34,020 nt of DNA from Streptomyces sp. NP160 (GTDB taxonomy: Bacteria > Actinomycetota > Actinomycetes > Actinomycetales > Quadrisphaeraceae), in assembly GCF_006335115.1 (NCBI RefSeq), contig NZ_VDMJ01000043.1:1-34020 (forward strand). The letters are read 5' to 3'. Shown here one piece after another: positions 15,433-23,726 of the stretch (position 1 is its first letter; each line of letters starts with the position of its first letter). The notes beneath the pieces are model-generated. The model was not told the DNA's origin and ran no database searches. It saw only the letters and a program-made list of their open reading frames with translations. A program made the translations under genes and the position numbers.

Positions 15433-16746
15433 GTGACGCAGACCGCCCTGCCCGCCCAGTCCCTCACCGACGCCCCGCTGTCCGAGGTCGACCCGGAGAT
15501 CGCCGCCGTCCTGGACGGCGAGCTGCGCCGCCAGCAGGACACGCTCGAGATGATCGCGAGCGAGAACTTCGCGCCCCGCGCGGTCATGCAGGCGCAGGGG
15601 TCGGTGCTGACCAACAAGTACGCCGAGGGCTACCCCGGCCGCCGCTACTACGGCGGCTGCGAGCAGGTCGACGTCGCCGAGGAGCTCGCCCGCGACCGCG
15701 CCAAGGCGCTCTTCGGCGCCGAGCACGCCAACGTCCAGCCCCACTCCGGCGCCCAGGCCAACGCCGCCGTCATGCACGCCCTGATCCGCCCGGGCGACAC
15801 CATCCTCGGCCTGGAGCTGGCCCACGGCGGCCACCTCACGCACGGCATGAAGGCCAACTTCTCCGGTCGCCTCTTCGACGTCGCCAGCTACGGGGTGGAC
15901 CCCGAGAGCTTCCTGGTGGACATGGACGTCGTGCGGTCGGTGGCGCTCGAGCGCCGCCCCAAGCTCATCATCGCCGGCTGGTCCGCCTACCCCCGCCAGC
16001 TCGACTTCGCCGCCTTCCGCAAGATCGCCGACGAGGTCGGCGCCCTGCTCATGGTCGACATGGCGCACTTCGCCGGCCTCGTGGCGGCGGGCCTGCACCC
16101 CAACCCGGTGCCCCACGCCGACGTCGTCACCTCCACCGTGCACAAGACGCTCGCCGGCCCGCGCTCCGGCGTCATCCTCAGCCGCGCCGAGCACGCCAAG
16201 AAGCTCGACTCGGCGGTCTTCCCCGGCCAGCAGGGCGGCCCGCTCATGCACGTCATCGCGGGCAAGGCCGTGGCCTTCAAGGTGGCCGGCAGCGAGGCGT
16301 TCAAGGAGCGCCAGGAGCGCACCCTCGAGGGCGCGAAGATCATCGCCGACCGGCTGCTGGAGCCGGACGTCGACGCCGTGGGCGCCTCCGTGCTCACCGG
16401 TGGCACCGACGTCCACCTCGTCCTGGTGGACCTGCGCCGGTCCGAGCTCGACGGCCAGCAGGCCGAGGACCGCCTGCACGCCGCGGGCATCACCGTGAAC
16501 CGCAACGCCGTGCCGTTCGACCCGCGCCCGCCGATGGTCACCTCCGGCCTGCGCATCGGCACGCCCGCCCTGGCCACCCGCGGCTTCGGCGCCGCGGAGT
16601 TCACCGAGCTCGCCGACATCATCGCCGGCGCCCTCGACCCCTCCGCCGACGTCGCTCCGCTGCGCGAGCGCGTCCGCACGCTCACCGAGGCGTTCCCCCT
16701 CTACCCGGGGATCACCTCCGCGCAGGCGAGCGACCTGGGCGCCTGA
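15433..16746 (+). CDS. glyA: Serine hydroxymethyltransferase
   Basis: PLP enzyme converting serine and THF to glycine and 5,10-methylene-THF, the main one-carbon source. The 437 residues are a normal length. Clear landmarks: [19 protein letters not shown], then [43 protein letters not shown], and the PLP lysine K238 in [14 protein letters not shown]. The GTG start is fixed by GAGGAG with a 6-nt gap. It lies behind the ZTP riboswitch and overlaps folD by one base. FolD uses its product, so coupling makes metabolic sense. Confidence 0.97.
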   Translation: MTQTALPAQSLTDAPLSEVDPEIAAVLDGELRRQQDTLEMIASENFAPRAVMQAQGSVLTNKYAEGYPGRRYYGGCEQVDVAEELARDRAKALFGAEHANVQPHSGAQANAAVMHALIRPGDTILGLELAHGGHLTHGMKANFSGRLFDVASYGVDPESFLVDMDVVRSVALERRPKLIIAGWSAYPRQLDFAAFRKIADEVGALLMVDMAHFAGLVAAGLHPNPVPHADVVTSTVHKTLAGPRSGVILSRAEHAKKLDSAVFPGQQGGPLMHVIAGKAVAFKVAGSEAFKERQERTLEGAKIIADRLLEPDVDAVGASVLTGGTDVHLVLVDLRRSELDGQQAEDRLHAAGITVNRNAVPFDPRPPMVTSGLRIGTPALATRGFGAAEFTELADIIAGALDPSADVAPLRERVRTLTEAFPLYPGITSAQASDLGA

Positions 16747-17636
16747 TGGCCGCCCAGCCGCTGGACGGCCGGGCCGCCTCGGCAGCCGTCAAGGAGGACC
16801 TGCGCCAGCGGGTCGCCCGGCTCGCCGAGGCCGGCCTGCGCCCGGGCCTGGGCACCGTGCTCGTCGGCGACGACCCGGGCAGCCAGGTGTACGTCGCGGG
16901 CAAGCACCGCGACTGCGAGGAGGTGGGCATCGCCTCGATCCGCGAGGACCTGCCCGCCGACGCGACCCAGGCCGACGTCGAGGCCGCGGTCGCGCGCCTC
17001 AACGCCGACCCCGCCTGCACGGGCTTCATCGTCCAGCTGCCGCTGCCGCCGGGGCTGGACGAGCAGCGGGTGCTGGAGCTCATCGACCCCGACAAGGACG
17101 CCGACGGGCTGCACCCCACCAACCTCGGGCGGCTCGTGCTGCGGCTGTCGGGACCGATCGACTCGCCGCTGCCGTGCACCCCGCGCGGCTGCCTCGACCT
17201 GCTCGAGCGGGCCGGGGTGCCGCTGCGCGGCGCGCACGTCGTCGTCGTCGGGCGGGGCACCACGGTGGGCCGCTCCATCGGGCTGCTGCTGACCCGGCGC
17301 GGCGTCGACGCCACGGTGACGCTCACCCACACCGCCACGAAGGACCTCGCCGAGCACGTGCGCCGCGCCGACGTGGTGGTGGCCGCGGCCGGCTCGGCGC
17401 ACCTGGTGACGGCCGACATGGTCAAGCCGGGCGCCGCCGTGCTCGACGTGGGGGTGACGCGCGCCCTCGACGAGGGGACGGGGAAGAGCCGCCTCCTGGG
17501 CGACGTCCACCCCGACGTCGCCCAGGTCGCCGGGTTCCTGTCGCCGAACCCCGGTGGGGTGGGGCCCATGACCCGGGCCCTGCTGCTGGCCAACGTCGTG
17601 GAGTCCGCCGAGAGGGCGCTCGCCGCCCGCTCCTGA
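16746..17636 (+). CDS. folD: Methylene-THF dehydrogenase / methenyl-THF cyclohydrolase
   Basis: Bifunctional cytosolic enzyme oxidising 5,10-methylene-THF (NADP+) and hydrolysing methenyl-THF to 10-formyl-THF. The 296 residues match the family. The catalytic Tyr/Lys segment is [17 protein letters not shown], followed by [12 protein letters not shown], the signature [27 protein letters not shown], the NADP-binding [17 protein letters not shown] (GRSxxVG-like) and [15 protein letters not shown]. The ATG shares one base with the glyA stop. This puts it under the same riboswitch, so GlyA and FolD together replenish the 10-formyl-THF whose shortage ZTP reports. A perfect palindromic hairpin follows. 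Confidence 0.97.
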   Translation: MAAQPLDGRAASAAVKEDLRQRVARLAEAGLRPGLGTVLVGDDPGSQVYVAGKHRDCEEVGIASIREDLPADATQADVEAAVARLNADPACTGFIVQLPLPPGLDEQRVLELIDPDKDADGLHPTNLGRLVLRLSGPIDSPLPCTPRGCLDLLERAGVPLRGAHVVVVGRGTTVGRSIGLLLTRRGVDATVTLTHTATKDLAEHVRRADVVVAAAGSAHLVTADMVKPGAAVLDVGVTRALDEGTGKSRLLGDVHPDVAQVAGFLSPNPGGVGPMTRALLLANVVESAERALAARS

Positions 17637-17651
17637 CCCCACCAACCGTCC

Positions 17652-17705
17652 GTGATCATGGGCGTCCGCCACCCCGGCAGCAGGGTGGCGGACGCCCATG
17701 ATCAC
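17652..17705. repeat. Dispersed palindromic element, copy 1 (bidirectional terminator-like)
   Basis: A perfect 23-bp stem (arms 17652-17674 and 17683-17705) with an 8-nt loop. Each outer end is GTGATCATGG or its complement. It lies between convergent folD and the GH13 gene, and the GH13 stop codon (17702-17704) is inside the right arm. The same arms recur at 20535-20595, so this is a repeat family, not just a terminator. Confidence 0.85.
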
Positions 17706-19366
17706 GAGGGGGTGGGGCGCCACCAGGCGGTGGTGTCGGGGGGCAGGACGACGACGTCGTCGTCCCCGTCGGCTGCGGGCTCTGCGCCGACGCCGGGGCG
17801 CGACGCCAGCAGCACGCGCGCCCCCGCCGGCAGGGCGACCGCCTCGTCGAAGGCCACCCAGCAGTGCAGCTCACCGCGGTGGAACGCGAGCACGCCGGCC
17901 GGCGCGTCGTCGTCCCAGGCCAGCGGCCCCGCCCCGACCCAGTGCGACCTGCGCAGGGCCAGCGACGCCCGGTACAGCGACAGCACCGACGCGGGGTCGC
18001 CGTCCTGGACGGCGGCTGCCAGCGCCCCCCACCCGTCCGGCTGGGGGAGCCAGGTCCCCTCCACCGGCTCGGAGCCCGTCCACGGCAGCGGCACGCGGGA
18101 GCCGTCGCGGCCGGGGTCGGTGCCGCCGGAGCGGTGGAAGATCGGGTCGACGCGAGCGCCGGCGGGCAGGTCCTCCACCTCCGGCAGCCCGAGCTCCTCG
18201 CCCAGGTACAGGTAGAGCACCCCGGGCAGCGCCGCGACCAGCAGGTGCGCGGCCCGCGCGCGCCACCGACCCAGGTCCAGGTCGGGCGCGGAGCGCGGCC
18301 AGCGCGCCCGCTCCCACTCGTTGCCCCCCTTCTCCTCCGGCTGCTCGCGGGCGTAGCGGGTGACCTGCCGCACGACGTCGTGGTTGGTGAGCACCCACGA
18401 GCTGGGCGCGCCCGAGGTGGCCGAGAACGCCAGCTCGCGCTCGACCACGCGGCGCCACGGGCCCTCGCGCCAGGCCACGTGGAGCGGCTCGAACGCGAAG
18501 GCGGAGTGCAGCTCGTCGGGGCGCACGTACAGCGGCAGCCGCTCGCGCCGGGCCACCCACGCCTCGGCGACGAAGACCCGCGGCGGGTCGTAGGAGTCCG
18601 CGAGCGCCCGCCAGGCGCGGTAGACGTCGTGCACCTCCTCCTGGTCCCAGCCGGGGTGGGCCTCGGTGCGCCGGTCGGCGCCCTCGGCGTCCGGCAGGCC
18701 GGGCGCCTTGGCCAGGCCGTGCGCGACGTCGACCCGGAACCCGTCCACGCCCCGGTCGAACCAGAAGCGCAGCACATCGAGCAGCTCCGCGTGCACCTGC
18801 GGGTTCGACCAGTCGAGGTCGGGCTGCTCGGGCGCGAACAGGTGCAGGTACCAGTCGCCGGGCTCGCCGGTGGTGGGGTCGGCCGAGCGGGTCCACGCCG
18901 GGCCGCGGAAGGAGGAGTCCCAGTCGTTCGGGGGCTCGGAGCCGCCCTCCCCGCGCCCCGGGCGGAACAGGTACCGCGCCCGCGCCGCCTCGTCACCGGC
19001 CAGCGCCGCCCGGAACCACGGGTGGGCGTCGGAGGTGTGGTTGGGGACGACGTCGAGCAGCACGCGCATCCCCAGCGCGTGCGCGTCGTCGACGAACGCC
19101 TGCGCCTCCTCCAGCGTCCCGTAGGCGGGGTCGACGTCGCGGTAGTCGGCGACGTCGTACCCGGCGTCGACCATCGGCGAGGGGTACCAGGGGTTCACCC
19201 ACACCGCGTCGACCCCGAGCGCCGCCAGGTGAGGCAGGCGCGCCCGGAGCCCCGCGAGGTCGCCGACCCCGTCGCCGTCCCCGTCGGCGAAGCTGCGCAG
19301 CAGCACCTGGTACACGACCGCGGTGCGCCACCACGCGTCCGCGCCGCCGGCCGTCCGCCCCGTCAC
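17702..19366 (-). CDS. GH13 alpha-glucosidase / alpha-amylase family protein
   Basis: Retaining alpha-glucoside hydrolase of 554 residues with a (beta/alpha)8 domain. The N-terminus WWRTAVVYQVLLRSFADGDG matches oligo-1,6-glucosidase/alpha-glucosidase members. Conserved regions include LLDVVPNHTS (region I) and FRVDVAHG with nucleophile D213. The acid/base E268 is in VAEAWV and the third acid D330 in LTNHDV. A small beta-sandwich C-terminal domain follows. There is no signal peptide, so it is probably cytosolic, acting on maltose-type oligosaccharides, glycogen or trehalose fragments. The start at GTG 19366 overlaps the upstream glycerophosphotransferase stop (GTGA). The two genes are translationally coupled. 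Confidence 0.92.
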   Translation of the reverse strand: MTGRTAGGADAWWRTAVVYQVLLRSFADGDGDGVGDLAGLRARLPHLAALGVDAVWVNPWYPSPMVDAGYDVADYRDVDPAYGTLEEAQAFVDDAHALGMRVLLDVVPNHTSDAHPWFRAALAGDEAARARYLFRPGRGEGGSEPPNDWDSSFRGPAWTRSADPTTGEPGDWYLHLFAPEQPDLDWSNPQVHAELLDVLRFWFDRGVDGFRVDVAHGLAKAPGLPDAEGADRRTEAHPGWDQEEVHDVYRAWRALADSYDPPRVFVAEAWVARRERLPLYVRPDELHSAFAFEPLHVAWREGPWRRVVERELAFSATSGAPSSWVLTNHDVVRQVTRYAREQPEEKGGNEWERARWPRSAPDLDLGRWRARAAHLLVAALPGVLYLYLGEELGLPEVEDLPAGARVDPIFHRSGGTDPGRDGSRVPLPWTGSEPVEGTWLPQPDGWGALAAAVQDGDPASVLSLYRASLALRRSHWVGAGPLAWDDDAPAGVLAFHRGELHCWVAFDEAVALPAGARVLLASRPGVGAEPAADGDDDVVVLPPDTTAWWRPTPS

Positions 19367-20478
19367 GCGGCGGGACCGAAGAAGGCGTCGAGCACCCGGT
19401 CGGTGGCGCGCCCGTCCTCCAGGGAGCACCAGCGCTCGCGGAACGCCGCGTACTGCCCCTCGAACGCCGAGGCCACGCCCGGCAGGTCGCCGAGGGCCTC
19501 CGCCAGCTCGTGCGGCTGCGTCAGCAGCGGACCGGGACCCTCGCTGCGCAGGTCGAAGGTGAACCCGCGCAGCACGTCGCGGTACTTCTCGAGGTCGTAG
19601 GCGTAGAGCACCACCGGGCGACCGGTGACCGCGAAGTCGAACATCGACGAGGAGTAGTCGGTGACCAGCGCGTCGGCCGCCAGGTACAGCTCGGCGACGT
19701 CGGGGTGGTTCGAGGCGTCGACCACGCGGGGGTCGCGCGAGAGGGTGAGCCGGTCGGCCACGTAGTAGTGCAGCCGCAGCACCAGCACGACGTCGTCGCC
19801 GAGGGCGTCGAGCAGCTCGGGAACGTCGAACCCGAGCGGCAGGTCACCGGAGCCGTTCGCCTCGTCGTCGCGGTAGGTCGGCGCCAGCAGCACCGCCGTC
19901 GCACCCTCCGGGATGCCGAGCCGGGCGCGCACGGCCTCGCGGCGGACGCCCGCGTCCGCGGCGGAGAGCACGTCGTTGCGGGGGTAGCCGGTCTCGAGCA
20001 CCTCGCCCCCGTAGGCGAACGCCTCGCGCAGCAGCCGCGTCGCCTCCGGGCTGGGGGTGACCAGGGCGTCCCAGCGGGCGATGTCGGTGTCGAGCTCCGC
20101 GAGGACCTCCTCCGGAGGCAGCCAGGCGGCGCTGCGGTGGATGCGCTTGAGCGGAGTGCCGTGCCAGGTCTGCAGGAACCGGGGCTCCCCGCCCGGGCGG
20201 CCCGCCGGCCACGGGTCGAGCGTCACGTGGCAGTTGGCGACGACGACGTCGGCGCCGGCGAGGGCCCGGGCGCACGCCGCGCTGCGGACCGGCACGGTCC
20301 GCACGCCCTCGGGGAAGGCGGAGGCGTGCCGGGGGTCGGCCATCCAGACGTGCTGCCACCCGGCGCCCTCGTCGAGGCCGCGGGCGAGCAGGCCCTCGTG
20401 GAGGGCGCGAGGGTTGTCGGCGTAGCGGCCGTTGAAGGCGTTCCACACGACGGTGCGAGGGGCGGGGGCTGGTGGCAC
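19363..20478 (-). CDS. CDP-glycerol glycerophosphotransferase family protein (TagB/TagF-like)
   Basis: A protein of 371 residues of the Glyphos_transf family, which transfers glycerol- or ribitol-phosphate (or sugar phosphate) from a CDP donor to wall or surface polymers. Diagnostic motifs are QTWHGTPLKRIHR (HGTPLK, near residue 100) and LVTDYSSSMFDFAVTGRPVVLY (DYSSxxFD), together with LLAPTYRDD and LRLHYYV between them. It covers the catalytic GT-B part only, without the long N-terminal region of TagF. No membrane helix is seen; TagB/F enzymes are peripheral. It is the first gene of a two-gene unit with the GH13 enzyme, starting from a GTG with no ribosome site. Confidence 0.85.
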   Translation of the reverse strand: MPPAPAPRTVVWNAFNGRYADNPRALHEGLLARGLDEGAGWQHVWMADPRHASAFPEGVRTVPVRSAACARALAGADVVVANCHVTLDPWPAGRPGGEPRFLQTWHGTPLKRIHRSAAWLPPEEVLAELDTDIARWDALVTPSPEATRLLREAFAYGGEVLETGYPRNDVLSAADAGVRREAVRARLGIPEGATAVLLAPTYRDDEANGSGDLPLGFDVPELLDALGDDVVLVLRLHYYVADRLTLSRDPRVVDASNHPDVAELYLAADALVTDYSSSMFDFAVTGRPVVLYAYDLEKYRDVLRGFTFDLRSEGPGPLLTQPHELAEALGDLPGVASAFEGQYAAFRERWCSLEDGRATDRVLDAFFGPAA

Positions 20479-20534
20479 CCCGCGATGCTGCCCTGGGGCA
20501 CCCGCCTCCGCCTCGCCAACCCCCTCGTCCCGCC

Positions 20535-20595
20535 GTGATCATGGACGTCCGCCACCCTGGTGAGGCTCCCCGGGGTGGCGGACGCCCATGATCAC
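20535..20595. repeat. Dispersed palindromic element, copy 2
   Basis: Arms 20535-20557 and 20573-20595 are 23 nt each, complementary except for one A-C mismatch, around a 15-nt loop. The right arm is identical to that of copy 1 at 17683-17705; the left arm differs at one base. The element ends 2 nt beyond the tldE stop codon (20598-20600), downstream on the minus strand, so it probably also terminates that transcript. Confidence 0.85.
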
Positions 20596-20597
20596 GG

Positions 20598-22064
20598 TCA
20601 GGTGGCGGCGCCCCCGGTGACGTTCCAGCCCGCCAGGCGCAGCGAGGGGACGACGACGCGCGCCGTCCCCGCCGCCCCGAACGTCAGGGCGCGCGGCAGG
20701 GCCTCGGCGTCGGACCCGACCAGGACTGCGCCGGGGGCCAGCGCCTCGAGGTAGGACTGCGTGAACCGCAGCACCCCGACCGGCCCGACCACCTCGCCGT
20801 CGCGCACGAGGAAGGTGCCGTTGCGCGTCAGCCCGGTCCACACGGACCGCTTGGCCTCCGCCAGCCGGGTGTACCAGAGGTCGCACACGAGCAGCCCGTG
20901 CTCGAGCCCCGCGACGAGGTCGTCGACCGAGCCGCTGCCGCCGGGGGAGAGCACCGGCGCCTGCGCGACGGGCCCCCAGGTGTCGCTGGCGTCGTGGGCG
21001 CCCGCGGTGGCCGGCAGCTGCGGGTGGCTGCCGCGCAGGGCCGCGGCTGTGCGGCGGTCGGTGGTCACCGCGCGCGGCACGCCGTCGCGCACGAGCTCGG
21101 TGCGCCGCGCGGGCGTGCCCTCGACGTCGAACGGCAGCGCCGTGGACCCCGGGGCGAGCGGGTCGTCGAGGAGCGTGAGCGCCGGGTCGAGCTGCTGCTC
21201 GCCGAGCCGGACCCCGCTGGTGCCCTCCACGAGCCCGCGACCGCTGAACGTCGAGCCCAGCAGCCCCGCGACGACGTCGAGCACCGCTGACGGCTCCAGC
21301 ACCACCGGCAGCTCGCCGCGGCGCAGGGGCTGCGCCGGAGCGGCCTGCGCCAGCGCGCGCCGGGCCGCGCGGGCGCCCAGCGCGGCCGGGTCGAGGTCGG
21401 CGAGGGCCCGGGCGGCGGCCCGGCCGACGCCGTCAGCGCGGAACGAGGGGTCTCCTGACGGCCCGGCCGCCGCGTCCCCGGCTGCGGCGGGCAGGGCGCG
21501 CGCGATGCCGTCCACCACGGCCCCCGTGGACGTGGCGCTGGCGTGCAGCCCGGCGGTGTCGGCGATCGCGCTGGTCAGCACCGTGGTCTGCGCGTAGCCC
21601 GCGGTCTCGAGGCCGCCGGCGGCCTCGACGAAGGCGGCCACGAGCGCGGCTCGCTCGGCCGGACCCGCGGCGGCGGTGGCGTCGTCAGGGCCCGCCCCCG
21701 CCGGCGCGGACCCCGGCCCGGACAGCCCCGGCCAGGCCGCGTCGCGCGGGCTCAGCCGGGCCGCGGCGAGCGCAGCGGTGACCAGCTCGGCGAGCGCCAT
21801 CGTCGTCGTCCTCGTGGTCGAGACCGACGCGCTGCGGCCGCCGTCGAGGGCCACGCGCAGGTGCACGGTGGTCCGCTCGTCCTCGGTGTTCTGGTGGATC
21901 CCGGAGCCGGCGAAGCGCGTCAGCGCCAGGCGGTGCAGGTCGGCGCGGGTGGTCGCCTCGACACCGCTCCCGCCCTGGCGGCGGACCTCGTCGAGCACCC
22001 GCTCGGTGACCGCGTCGAGGCCGTCGAGGCCGTCGGGGCCGCGGTGCTGCTGCTCGGCGCTCAT
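20598..22064 (-). CDS. tldE: TldE/PmbA-type metalloprotease subunit
   Basis: A 488-residue partner of TldD. In E. coli the TldD/TldE complex degrades unfolded peptides and matures microcin B17. Family features are GLETAGYAQTTVLTSAIADTAGLHASATSTGAVVDGIA in the N-terminal half, then ELPVVLEPSAVLDVVAGLLGSTFSGRGLVEG and, near the end, LVCDLWYTRLAEAKRSVWTGLTRNGTFLVRDGEVV. As in other TldE proteins there is no HExxxH; the zinc site is in TldD. The ATG overlaps the tldD stop (ATGA), so the two are made together. N-terminal residues 1-15 are low complexity (MSAEQQHRGPDGLDG). Confidence 0.9.
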   Translation of the reverse strand: MSAEQQHRGPDGLDGLDAVTERVLDEVRRQGGSGVEATTRADLHRLALTRFAGSGIHQNTEDERTTVHLRVALDGGRSASVSTTRTTTMALAELVTAALAAARLSPRDAAWPGLSGPGSAPAGAGPDDATAAAGPAERAALVAAFVEAAGGLETAGYAQTTVLTSAIADTAGLHASATSTGAVVDGIARALPAAAGDAAAGPSGDPSFRADGVGRAAARALADLDPAALGARAARRALAQAAPAQPLRRGELPVVLEPSAVLDVVAGLLGSTFSGRGLVEGTSGVRLGEQQLDPALTLLDDPLAPGSTALPFDVEGTPARRTELVRDGVPRAVTTDRRTAAALRGSHPQLPATAGAHDASDTWGPVAQAPVLSPGGSGSVDDLVAGLEHGLLVCDLWYTRLAEAKRSVWTGLTRNGTFLVRDGEVVGPVGVLRFTQSYLEALAPGAVLVGSDAEALPRALTFGAAGTARVVVPSLRLAGWNVTGGAAT

Positions 22065-23626
22065 CCGCGCACCCCCACCCGCACGCCGGTGAAGCGGGCG
22101 GGCGCCGCCCCGTGGCCGGTGTGCCCGACCTGGCCCGGCTGCCCCTTGCCGCAGTTGGGCGTGCCCCACGCCCGCCACTCCCCGGGCTCGCGGCCCGCCA
22201 GCATGTCCAGGCTGTTCCAGAACACCGGGCCGGTGCCCGTGTACGAGGGGTTGCGGAGCATGCGGCCGCGCTTCCCGCCCTCCACCTCCCAGGCGATCTC
22301 GCAGCCGAACTGGAAGTCGAGGCGCTTGTCGTCGATCGACCAGGACCTGTTGTGCTCCATCAGCACCCCGTGGTCGGTGGAGGCGACGACCTCCTCCAGC
22401 GAGTGCGGCCCGGGCTCCAGGCCGACGTTCGTCATGCGGACCATCGGGAGGCGCCCGTAGCCGTCGGCGCGCACCGACCCGGCGTGGTCGTAGCCGGCCA
22501 GGGCGGCGGAGTCGCGCCCGGCCAGCACGCCCGTCCAGATCCCGTTCCGCACCGCGTCGCGCGGGGCGGCGGGCGTGCCCTCGTCGTCGTACCCGAAGGA
22601 GCCCAGGGCGCCGGGGATGGTCGGGTCGATGGTGATGTTCATGAGCTCGGAGCCGAAGCGCAGGTCGCCGAGGCGGGACAGGTCCAGCCAGGAGGTGCCG
22701 GCGTAGGCGGCCTCCCAGCCGAGGATGCGGTCCAGCTCGATGGCGTGGCCCACCGACTCGTGGATCTGCAGGCTCATCTGCTCCCCGCCGAGCACGAGCG
22801 TGGTCTCCTCGCTCGGGCAGAGCGGCGCGGTGAGCAGGGCGGCGGCCTCCTCGGCGATCCGGTCGGCGTGGGCGGGCAGGTCGAGCTCGTCCACCAGCTC
22901 CCAGCCGCGGGTGCCGTACTGGCCGCGGAAGGCGGGGTAGGAGCGGCGCTGCACCTCGTGCTCGCCCAGGGCCAGGCAGTGCATGCCGGCGCCGGTCTCG
23001 CGCACGTGCTGCCCCACGCGGGCGCCCTCGCTGGAGACGTAGGCGGTCCGGGTGTCCCACGCCGCTGACAGGGCCTCGGTGACGCCGATGACCGCGCCCC
23101 CCGCGGCGCGCATCGCCTGCGTGACGCCCACGAGGAGGTCGGCCTTCTCGGACAGCGGGACGTCGAACGGGTCGCGCGCGCAGCCGCTGGCCCAGCCGCC
23201 GCGCTGCGGCGGGACGGGGAGCAGCTCGACGGGCCCGCGGTGCTGGGGGCTGCGGACCGCCGCGCTGGCGCGCGCCACGGCGACGGCCCGCTCACCGGTG
23301 GCGCGGGCGTCGCGCTCGCCGGTCGGGTCGGCCAGGGCCGCGAAGCCCCAGCCGTCACCGACCAGCGCGCGCACGCCGAGGCCGGCCTCGGTCGTCTGCG
23401 ACAGGTGGCGCAGGTCGCCGTCGCGGGCGGTGAGCGCCTCGTGGCGCCGGTCCACCACGCGGGCGTCGGCGAAGCGGGCGCCCGCGGCGAGCGCCGCTTC
23501 GACGGCTGCCGTGGCGAGGTCGAAGGCCGCCGACGGGACGGCGTCGGGCGGGGCGGTGGTGGCGGTGGGGGGCGGCGTGGCCGTCGCCGGGCCGGTGGCA
23601 CGGGTGGGCCTGGCTGTGCTGAGCAT
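22061..23626 (-). CDS. tldD: TldD metalloprotease subunit
   Basis: Zinc peptidase subunit of 521 residues. The HExxxH-type site is H289-E290-S-V-G-H294 in QIHESVGHAIELDRI, and the distal cysteine ligand is in TPNCGKGQPGQ near the C-terminus. Other hallmarks are MNITIDPTIPGALGSFGYDDEGT and MVRMTNVGLEPGPHSLEE. An N-terminal Thr/Pro/Ala-rich tail of about 35 residues is not part of the conserved fold; a later start is possible. It is followed by tldE in a 4-nt overlap. Substrates in actinobacteria may be RiPP precursors, but no RiPP precursor is evident nearby, so a general peptide-turnover role is as likely. Confidence 0.93.
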   Translation of the reverse strand: MLSTARPTRATGPATATPPPTATTAPPDAVPSAAFDLATAAVEAALAAGARFADARVVDRRHEALTARDGDLRHLSQTTEAGLGVRALVGDGWGFAALADPTGERDARATGERAVAVARASAAVRSPQHRGPVELLPVPPQRGGWASGCARDPFDVPLSEKADLLVGVTQAMRAAGGAVIGVTEALSAAWDTRTAYVSSEGARVGQHVRETGAGMHCLALGEHEVQRRSYPAFRGQYGTRGWELVDELDLPAHADRIAEEAAALLTAPLCPSEETTLVLGGEQMSLQIHESVGHAIELDRILGWEAAYAGTSWLDLSRLGDLRFGSELMNITIDPTIPGALGSFGYDDEGTPAAPRDAVRNGIWTGVLAGRDSAALAGYDHAGSVRADGYGRLPMVRMTNVGLEPGPHSLEEVVASTDHGVLMEHNRSWSIDDKRLDFQFGCEIAWEVEGGKRGRMLRNPSYTGTGPVFWNSLDMLAGREPGEWRAWGTPNCGKGQPGQVGHTGHGAAPARFTGVRVGVRG

Positions 23627-23631
23627 CGCCG

Positions 23632-23647
23632 TCCACCCTGCCCCCGC
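23632..23647 (-). promoter_or_regulatory. 16-nt promoter-like box upstream of tldD, shared with the NAD(P)-binding gene
   Basis: The 16-mer at 23632-23647 recurs exactly at 24432-24447. On the minus strand it contains CAGGGT 8 nt before the tldD ATG; the other copy places CAGGGT 7 nt before a GTG of the NAD(P)-binding gene. It may be a shared promoter element. Confidence 0.4.
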
Positions 23648-23684
23648 TGCCCGGACGCGGCACCCCCACCCCGGCCGGCGTGGT

Positions 23685-23726
23685 CGGGGTCAGACGGGGT
23701 CAGACGGGGTCAGACGGGGTCAGGCG
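23685..23726. repeat. 10-bp tandem repeat (CAGACGGGGT, 3 full copies plus partial flanks)
   Basis: Exact copies lie at 23691-23700, 23701-23710 and 23711-23720, with partial units on both sides. The stop codon of the NAD(P)-binding gene (23720-23722) sits in it. On the minus strand each unit carries a TGA, giving repeated stops. Likely slippage; a binding site array is possible. Confidence 0.8.
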
